DNA of 30,901 bases, from positions 1 to 30,901 of the forward strand of contig JACMLA010000306.1 of NCBI GenBank assembly GCA_014379815.1. The letters run 5' to 3'. The notes under the pieces are model-generated. The model made no database searches and had not been told where the DNA came from. It saw only the letters and a list, made by a program, of their open reading frames with translations. Below, one piece after another: positions 25,753 through 30,901 of the stretch (positions are counted from its first letter, which is position 1; every line of letters begins with the position of its first letter). A program made the translations under genes and the position numbers. Source of the stretch: Bryobacteraceae bacterium. Lineage in GTDB: Bacteria > Acidobacteriota > Terriglobia > Bryobacterales > Bryobacteraceae.

Positions 25753-26383
25753 GCATATTCGCTGGAGACTGGCGGCTCTGATTGTCGCGTGTTTGCTTTG
25801 GTACTTTCTCGCAGGTGAAACCGAGGTTGGTGCCAGCGTCCCAATTACAGTGCAATATCGGAATATCCCCCGCGATCTGGAAATTACTGGCGAACACCTT
25901 GAGCGCCTTTACGTAAATGTTCGAGGACCACAGCCCCGTGTTTCGCCGGCCGCGCTGGCTGGATTATCTCTGGAAGTGGACATGGCCTCGGTCCATGGCC
26001 CGGGGGAGAAGAGTTTTTCCATCTCAGAGAAGGAACTGGGTTTGCCTGCCGGAGTGCGACTTATACGTGCAGTGCCCTCACAGCTCCGCCTTTCTCTGCA
26101 GCGTACGGCTACACGAAAGGCTCCCGTCCAAGTCCGCTACGCGAGTGGACCGCCTGTCGGCTATCGCGTGGCTTCAGAGCGCGTGTATCCCGACTCGGTG
26201 GAAGTGGCGGGTCCGGCTTCGAAGCTACAGCAGCTTAAGTTTGTGGTTACCGATCCTCTCGACATTAGCGCTACGGTCGGGAGCGGCGAATTCCGCGTGC
26301 CCGTTTACGCCGACGATCCCGAGTTGCGAGTGCAGACTACCAAATTCGTTCACATTAGCGTAATTCTGGCCAAAATCCTGTAA
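25736..26383 (+). CDS. cdaR: YbbR-domain protein, regulator of CdaA
   Basis: The 215-residue protein has one N-terminal membrane helix (IRWRLAALIVACLLWYFLAGE) and an extracytoplasmic part with two YbbR repeats at about 35-125 and 125-210. Signatures are VPITVQYRNIPRDLEITGEHLERLYVNVRGP and PVQVRYASGPPVGYRVASERVYPDSVEVAGP. CdaR proteins bind CdaA and tune c-di-AMP production. ATG 25736 is chosen over an upstream TTG at 25691 because the membrane helix then starts near the N-terminus, and it sits inside the cdaA 3' end. It is followed directly by glmM, whose ATG comes immediately after its TAA. Confidence 0.88.
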   Translation: MRALTEHIRWRLAALIVACLLWYFLAGETEVGASVPITVQYRNIPRDLEITGEHLERLYVNVRGPQPRVSPAALAGLSLEVDMASVHGPGEKSFSISEKELGLPAGVRLIRAVPSQLRLSLQRTATRKAPVQVRYASGPPVGYRVASERVYPDSVEVAGPASKLQQLKFVVTDPLDISATVGSGEFRVPVYADDPELRVQTTKFVHISVILAKIL

Positions 26384-27736
26384 ATGAATCTTAAAATGGC
26401 GAGACAATTATTCGGAACCGATGGAGTGCGAGGTGTTGCCGGTGACTTTCCTCTCGACCGCCCCGCAACGTGGGCTCTCGGAAAAGCGCTGGGAGAATGG
26501 GCCGGACATCACGACCCGAATCCCCGTGTCCTGATTGGAATGGATACGCGCGAATCCGGTCCGTGGATTGCCGCTCAGGTTGGCGGTGGCCTCGAAGCTG
26601 CAGGAGTGCATCCCCGCTTCGCAGGTCTGATCACCACGCCCGGAGTCGCCTACCTGACAAAGACTCGCGACTTCGTAGCAGGTGTGATGATTTCAGCCTC
26701 CCACAATCCTTATCAGGACAATGGCATAAAGGTCTTCGATCACTCCGGGTTCAAGCTGCCCGACACCGACGAGCACACTCTGGAAGAGCGAATTTTCTCC
26801 ATTCTGGAGGAAAGTCCTGTAGCGCAACCCGCCACACTGACCATCGATGAAGGCCTCGATGCGGCGTATATCGACTATCTTGCGAGCCTCGCTTCCACAC
26901 AGTTTGACGGCATGCGGCTGGTTGTAGACTGTGCCAACGGAGCTGCGTCCCACCTTGCTGTGGAGCTCTTCAGCCGTCTCGGTGCCGAGGTGCATTCGGT
27001 CGGATGTTCGCCCAACGGACGCAACATCAACCTCAATTGCGGAGCTCTCCACACGGAAAATCTGCGGGATGAAGTGCTGCGTCTCGGGGCGCATGCGGGT
27101 CTCGCACTCGATGGGGACGCGGACCGTTGCATCTTTGTCGGCTCGTCAGGAAAGGTGGTCGATGGGGACGCTCTGTTACTCATTGTAAGCCGCGCGATGG
27201 CCCAGTCAGGACAACTCCGCCAGCCTCTCGTAGTGTCCACTGTAATGTCCAACATCGGCCTTGAGAACGCTCTTCGCGCGTCGGGGCTTCGGATGTTGCG
27301 AACACCCGTCGGAGACAAGTACGTGCTCGAAGAGATGGTCCGTCAGGATGCCCAGATCGGTGGTGAGCAGTCCGGGCACGTCATCTTCCGGGACTTCGCG
27401 ACAACCGGAGATGGCATGTTGACCGCTCTGAAAGTCCTTAGTGTCGTTCGGTCATCCGGGCTTACTCTGGACGAATTGGCGTCGGACTTGCGTGTGTTCC
27501 CACAGCTGCTCGTCAACGTAAGAGTCAGGCAAAGGCGGCCTTTGGAAGACTTGCCCGCCGTTCAGGCAGAGATGCGGCAAGCTGAAACGGTCTTCGGTTC
27601 TAATGGCAGAGTCGTCGTCCGATTCTCAGGCACCGAGCCTCTTGCCCGTGTCATGGTCGAAGGTCCCGATGAAGAGTCAGTCAAGTTCTGGGCTCACAGG
27701 ATTGCGGACGCAATCCGGTCGGAACTCGAAAACTGA
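26384..27736 (+). CDS. glmM: Phosphoglucosamine mutase
   Basis: This converts glucosamine 6-phosphate to glucosamine 1-phosphate for UDP-GlcNAc, the precursor of peptidoglycan and LPS. The 450-residue protein shows FGTDGVRGVAGDFPL, the phosphoserine loop MISASHNPYQDNGIKVF with S106, the Mg-binding LDGDADRC, GGEQSGHVIF and the C-terminal phosphate-binding RFSGTEPLARVM. In other bacteria GlmM binds CdaA and inhibits it, so this gene and the two before it form a regulatory unit. The start is ATG 26384 or ATG 26396. The membrane protein gene downstream begins 2 bp after its stop. Confidence 0.96.
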   Translation: MNLKMARQLFGTDGVRGVAGDFPLDRPATWALGKALGEWAGHHDPNPRVLIGMDTRESGPWIAAQVGGGLEAAGVHPRFAGLITTPGVAYLTKTRDFVAGVMISASHNPYQDNGIKVFDHSGFKLPDTDEHTLEERIFSILEESPVAQPATLTIDEGLDAAYIDYLASLASTQFDGMRLVVDCANGAASHLAVELFSRLGAEVHSVGCSPNGRNINLNCGALHTENLRDEVLRLGAHAGLALDGDADRCIFVGSSGKVVDGDALLLIVSRAMAQSGQLRQPLVVSTVMSNIGLENALRASGLRMLRTPVGDKYVLEEMVRQDAQIGGEQSGHVIFRDFATTGDGMLTALKVLSVVRSSGLTLDELASDLRVFPQLLVNVRVRQRRPLEDLPAVQAEMRQAETVFGSNGRVVVRFSGTEPLARVMVEGPDEESVKFWAHRIADAIRSELEN

Positions 27737-27737
27737 C

Positions 27738-29198
27738 ATGGCGGGTTGGTCAGAGAAGGCCAGTGTTGTCCTGATACTTGTAGTTCTCGGAATCTGTTGC
27801 TACCGGGCCTCCACGCAGAGTTTCACAATTGATGAAGCGTGGGTTTACAACCTCTTCGTCAGCAAACCGCTTTCCGCAATGGCGCGGCACTACGACGCCT
27901 GTAATCACGTTCTGCACACATTACTGATGAAGGGTGCTCGTGCAACCCTCGGCGGTAGCGAACTGGCATTGCGCGCTCCCAGTCTGCTTGCTGCTGTACT
28001 GTATTGCGTCGCTTGTTTCCGGCTGACGCAGCTGGTGCTCGGAGGGTGGATCGGGTTTCTCTGCCTGGGGTTGTTGACACTCAACCCAATGATTCTGGAT
28101 TTCCTCGTTGCGGCGCGCGGTTACGGTCTGGGTCTTGCGCTGTTTCTATGGGCTCTCTATTGCGCGATACGGTATTCGTCCACTGGATTTGGACGAAGCT
28201 GGCTGCGCTGGGCGGGCGTCTGCTCGGGTCTTGCAATTGCCGCCAACCTCATCATGCTGGTTCCCGCTGCAGCGCTGGGCTGCGCCCTCCTCATACTGAT
28301 GGCGCGGAGGGGCTTCGCGAGCTCCTGGGAAATCGTCGATGTGTATGGCGGACCTGCCATCGCCATCGCCTTCCTGTTTGTCGTGATTCCCGTTCTTCCG
28401 GCCCGTCCAGAGGATTTCTATGTGGGAGCACCGGATCTGGCTACCAGCGTGCAAACTCTCGTAGCCAGCTTCATCAAGGGACGCCGGCACTGGCCTGGAA
28501 CCAGTCCCGATCTGTTTCTCCGCGTCGGATCTCAATACCTTGCGCCCATCGTCTTTCTCGCTTTGATCGCTGGGCTGGTCGCAACGGTCCCGCGGTATCT
28601 CAGGGCGGGAGTACTCTCGTCTCGGATCAACGCATGGATCGTCCTCGCTGGCACAGCGGTCTTCTCAGTAGTGCTCGTCCTTCTCCTCCACTCCACTCTT
28701 GGTGTCAGATATCCGTACGGACGCACCGGGATCTATTTGCTACCTTTGTTCTTCATCGCGCCACTCTACGGCTTGAAGATTCTCGACTTCGCCGGAGCAA
28801 AATGGGTACGTCTTACGGGGAGCGTGTTTGCCGCGTTTCTTCTCTTCGTGTGTCTGCGGCAGCGCGATAACCGGTACTTTACTGAATGGCAGTATGACGC
28901 GGGAACCAGTCACCTCATGAAGGTTCTTCGCAACCATCACAAGAACCGGATCCAACTCCAGCCCGGAGAAAAAGTCCGGTTCGGCACACACCAGTTTTTG
29001 AAGCAAACTGCTATCTGGTACAAAGAACGTCACCGGCTTGAGTGGCTGGATGATCCTTCGTCGGACAACCTGGAAGCGGGGGGGTATCGATACTACCTCC
29101 TCACCCCCGCCGAGAACCAGCTGGCGAAGAAACTGGGTCTGGAAACGATCGCAGCAGATCCTGTTTCCGGTGAGTTCCTCTCGTGGCTCAAACCATGA
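27738..29198 (+). CDS. GT-C-type membrane glycosyltransferase-like protein (ArnT/PMT-like)
   Basis: The 486-residue polytopic protein has about ten membrane helices. An acidic pair D32-E33 in SFTIDEAW lies in the first external loop, where GT-C transferases carry their catalytic Asp or Glu. PSLLAAVLYCVACFRLT and FLVAARGYGLGLALFLWALY are typical of the GT39/GT83 family. A soluble C-terminal region of about 85 residues (HHKNRIQLQPGEKVRFG...) follows. Such enzymes move sugars from polyprenyl-phosphate carriers to lipids, glycans or proteins outside the cytoplasm. The acceptor is unknown. ATG 27738 is used because the frame back to 27603 lies inside glmM. It overlaps the lipoprotein gene by 4 bp. 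Confidence 0.8.
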   Translation: MAGWSEKASVVLILVVLGICCYRASTQSFTIDEAWVYNLFVSKPLSAMARHYDACNHVLHTLLMKGARATLGGSELALRAPSLLAAVLYCVACFRLTQLVLGGWIGFLCLGLLTLNPMILDFLVAARGYGLGLALFLWALYCAIRYSSTGFGRSWLRWAGVCSGLAIAANLIMLVPAAALGCALLILMARRGFASSWEIVDVYGGPAIAIAFLFVVIPVLPARPEDFYVGAPDLATSVQTLVASFIKGRRHWPGTSPDLFLRVGSQYLAPIVFLALIAGLVATVPRYLRAGVLSSRINAWIVLAGTAVFSVVLVLLLHSTLGVRYPYGRTGIYLLPLFFIAPLYGLKILDFAGAKWVRLTGSVFAAFLLFVCLRQRDNRYFTEWQYDAGTSHLMKVLRNHHKNRIQLQPGEKVRFGTHQFLKQTAIWYKERHRLEWLDDPSSDNLEAGGYRYYLLTPAENQLAKKLGLETIAADPVSGEFLSWLKP

Positions 29199-29752
29199 CG
29201 ACTCTCTTTTGCAGCCGCCTGACACTCGCAACAATCACAGTGCTCCTGAGTTCCTGCGCTCCCACTCCGGAGTACTACGGCATACCGACACAGCACAAGC
29301 CAATTGAGGCAAGCGGACCCCAGCCTTCTGCCAGCGTGGCGTTTGGTGAGTTCTTTAAAGCGGACGATATCAATTCCGATGAGTACCTTATCAAAGACGT
29401 GAAACCTCTCGAAGGAGCAGTATGGCGCTGGACGCTGGCCGAACCAGAGTTTCGTTTCTTTCTCAAATCAGCCCAAGCGCGTCGCTTTCATATGGAGTTC
29501 GGAATCAATGACCGGACGTTTGTCGAAACCGGTCCTCTGAAAATGGAGATTCTCATCAACGGCAAACCTTTCGACGCGCTGACCTTTCCATCTTCCGGCA
29601 GCAAAACCTACGACAAACCGGTGCCAGCTTCCTTTCTTCTCCCTGACGCGGAAAACCACGTGATCGTTCGTATCCTGAACCCGTGGCAAGCTCCGGATCC
29701 TGGCGTTAAGCTAGGCATTGTTTTGCGACTGGCTGGATTTCTTCCGGCATGA
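29195..29752 (+). CDS. Lipoprotein of unknown function, beta-sandwich-like
   Basis: The 185-residue protein has a lipoprotein signal peptide with lipobox LLSSC, so C21 would be the lipidated residue. The mature region is beta-rich (WRWTLAEPEFRFFL, HMEFGINDRTFVETGPLKMEILINGKPFDALTF, PASFLLPDAENHVIVRI), with the look of a carbohydrate-binding jelly-roll, though I do not recognise a family. Both ends overlap neighbours as ATGA: the GT-C gene before and the membrane protein gene after. This suggests the three proteins work together, perhaps with the lipoprotein holding or presenting a glycan. Confidence 0.7.
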   Translation: MTTLFCSRLTLATITVLLSSCAPTPEYYGIPTQHKPIEASGPQPSASVAFGEFFKADDINSDEYLIKDVKPLEGAVWRWTLAEPEFRFFLKSAQARRFHMEFGINDRTFVETGPLKMEILINGKPFDALTFPSSGSKTYDKPVPASFLLPDAENHVIVRILNPWQAPDPGVKLGIVLRLAGFLPA

Positions 29753-30901
29753 GTCCAGTCGTAATCCTCCTGTCCGCTGCGTTTACCGGACTGACCTCCG
29801 TATCTCTCGGCCTGATCACTCTCAAAAGCTTGCGACTCCAGCTGCGACGGGGAGAGACACTGCCATTAGCATTTGTGCTCGGCTCGGCGTTCCTGAGCAC
29901 GATCATCTTCTTCTTCCTCACGTTCTCGATCGTAAAGCCGTGGACACTGGGCGCCGTTAGTGTCATTGCCATCGCTGTGTGCATTCATCGCAGGGCCTGG
30001 CGGCTTGCGATAAACGAAGAGCCCCATGTTCCCATTCCTTCCATGTGGCGGTGGGTTTTCGGCCTCGCGCTGTTCGTCTACGGTGGATACACCTTCATTT
30101 ACGCGCTCGCCCCGGAGACCAGCCCTGACGGTGTTGCGTACCACCTGGGAACGGTTGACAGATACTTCCGCGCCGGTGGCTTCCAATGGTACACGGGCAA
30201 CATGTATGCGAACTTGCCAATGGGTGTGGAACTTCTTTTCCTCCATGCGTACTCATTCGGTCGCCACTCCGCCGCGGCCCTTGTCCACTGGCAGTTTCTG
30301 ATGGTGCTGCCTCTGGCAGTCCTCGCGATCGGACGCCGGTTCGGAAACGCCACTGCCGCAGTTATTGCTGCGCTACTGGTGTTTTTGAGCCCGGTGGTAC
30401 TCATCGATGGGTCTTGCGCCTACGTTGACGTAGCGGCTTCTTGTGTGATCACAGGGCTGTTTCTCTCGCTTGTCATCTGGGAGCAGGAACAGCAACAAAA
30501 CTGGTTCTACGTTATTGGAATTGTTGCGGGGTTTGCCTACTGCTGCAAACTCACTTCAGCACCTGCTGTTCTCCTGGCACTTCTTTACGTCGGCATCACG
30601 CTCTGGCGGCGAGGCCAGTTTACTTTGCGGCCGCTGCTCCTTGTTGGGACGTGCGCGTTTGTTTTGATTGCGCCATGGCTGGTCAAAAACACCTTGATTG
30701 CCGGCAATCCGGTTTCCCCCTTTCTCAATCGCTGGTTCCCGAATCCAAACGTCCGCATCTCGTTCGAGGAAAAGTATCGCGAGGACTATCGCACGATATA
30801 TGGCGCGTTTAAAAACTGGACCCAAATCCCGCTGGAGGCAACGGTCATAGCCAGTGGTGTGAAGTGCAGTTGCAGATCGCGCGTCCCGACCGCGTCCACC
30901 C
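29749..30901 (+). CDS. Large polytopic membrane protein, GT-C-like (3' end cut)
   Basis: The frame starts at ATG 29749, overlapping the lipoprotein stop, and is still open at the window end (384 codons). It has about nine membrane helices (VILLSAAFTGLTSVSLGLITL, LAFVLGSAFLSTIIFFFL and others). A first external loop reads APETSPDGVAYHLGTVDRY, whose acidic residue followed by YHL resembles GT-C glycosyltransferases with a polyprenyl-phosphate-sugar donor. CCKLTSAPAVLLALLYVG and APWLVKNTLIAGNPVSPF also fit that class. The last 20 residues (from about codon 365) look less like a membrane transferase, but the protein is incomplete. It would be the second possible transferase in the operon. Confidence 0.7.
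   Translation, partial: MSPVVILLSAAFTGLTSVSLGLITLKSLRLQLRRGETLPLAFVLGSAFLSTIIFFFLTFSIVKPWTLGAVSVIAIAVCIHRRAWRLAINEEPHVPIPSMWRWVFGLALFVYGGYTFIYALAPETSPDGVAYHLGTVDRYFRAGGFQWYTGNMYANLPMGVELLFLHAYSFGRHSAAALVHWQFLMVLPLAVLAIGRRFGNATAAVIAALLVFLSPVVLIDGSCAYVDVAASCVITGLFLSLVIWEQEQQQNWFYVIGIVAGFAYCCKLTSAPAVLLALLYVGITLWRRGQFTLRPLLLVGTCAFVLIAPWLVKNTLIAGNPVSPFLNRWFPNPNVRISFEEKYREDYRTIYGAFKNWTQIPLEATVIASGVKCSCRSRVPTAST

Noticed and set aside
28004..28870. 288-codon frame inside the GT-C gene
   Set aside because: Rich in Arg, Ser and Pro with no membrane helices or domain, as expected for an out-of-frame reading of a membrane protein gene.
30842..30901. Possible frameshift or chimeric junction at the end of the last membrane protein
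   Set aside because: The last 20 residues look unlike the rest, but the gene is cut by the window edge and there is too little sequence to judge.

Overview
This 30.9 kb window reads as a gene-dense, moderately GC-rich chromosome segment from a diderm bacterium. A TonB protein, an Omp85-type barrel, a second small barrel and a lipoprotein show an outer membrane. The combination of a trp-tyr supra-operon, NtrYX with a DUF4390 protein, CdaA/CdaR/GlmM in a diderm and several two- or three-gene sigma-factor operons fits Acidobacteriota. That assignment is inferred from gene content and style only. No tRNA, rRNA, CRISPR array, prophage or insertion sequence was seen. No database search was run; family names rest on recognised motifs.

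Region by region: (1) 1-460 is the end of a probable VapB antitoxin overlapping a VapC toxin. (2) 461-747 has no gene on the plus strand; its minus strand carries a convincing intrinsic terminator preceded by a sequence resembling a degenerate TPP riboswitch. (3) 748-6278 is a tightly coupled run trpC-trpF-trpB-trpA-chorismate mutase-DAHP synthase-prephenate dehydrogenase, followed by a Crp/Fnr regulator. It joins the late tryptophan steps to the shikimate entry step and the tyrosine branch; trpE, trpG and trpD are not here. (4) 7083-12399 is an envelope-signalling group: a small Omp85-like barrel, a DUF4390-like exported protein, an NtrY-type kinase, an NtrX/NtrC-type sigma-54 activator and a small outer-membrane barrel protein.

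(5) 12402-16495 holds an ECF sigma factor with a small Cys/His protein, then, divergently, an exported two-lobed protein and an exported YHS protein, then a bicupin facing them. The divergent gap carries two almost identical 14-bp palindromes, a candidate operator pair. (6) 16563-21835 holds tonB, a DedA-family protein, ligA, a diacylglycerol-kinase-family protein and a YdjM-like membrane hydrolase. The kinase-family gene appears to start at a rare ATC codon. (7) 21826-24703 holds a very short FlgM-like protein, a GSP17M-like stress protein, a small oxidoreductase-fold protein without cysteine, and an ECF sigma / membrane anti-sigma / DUF4252 operon. (8) 24892-30901 is the c-di-AMP cyclase operon cdaA-cdaR-glmM, continuing with overlapping junctions into a GT-C glycosyltransferase-like protein, a lipoprotein and a second large membrane protein cut by the window end.

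The least explained items are the TPP-like minus-strand RNA next to vapBC, the paired palindromes with the two-lobed/YHS gene pair, the ATC-initiated kinase gene, and the membrane glycosyltransferase-lipoprotein module attached to the c-di-AMP/GlmM operon.
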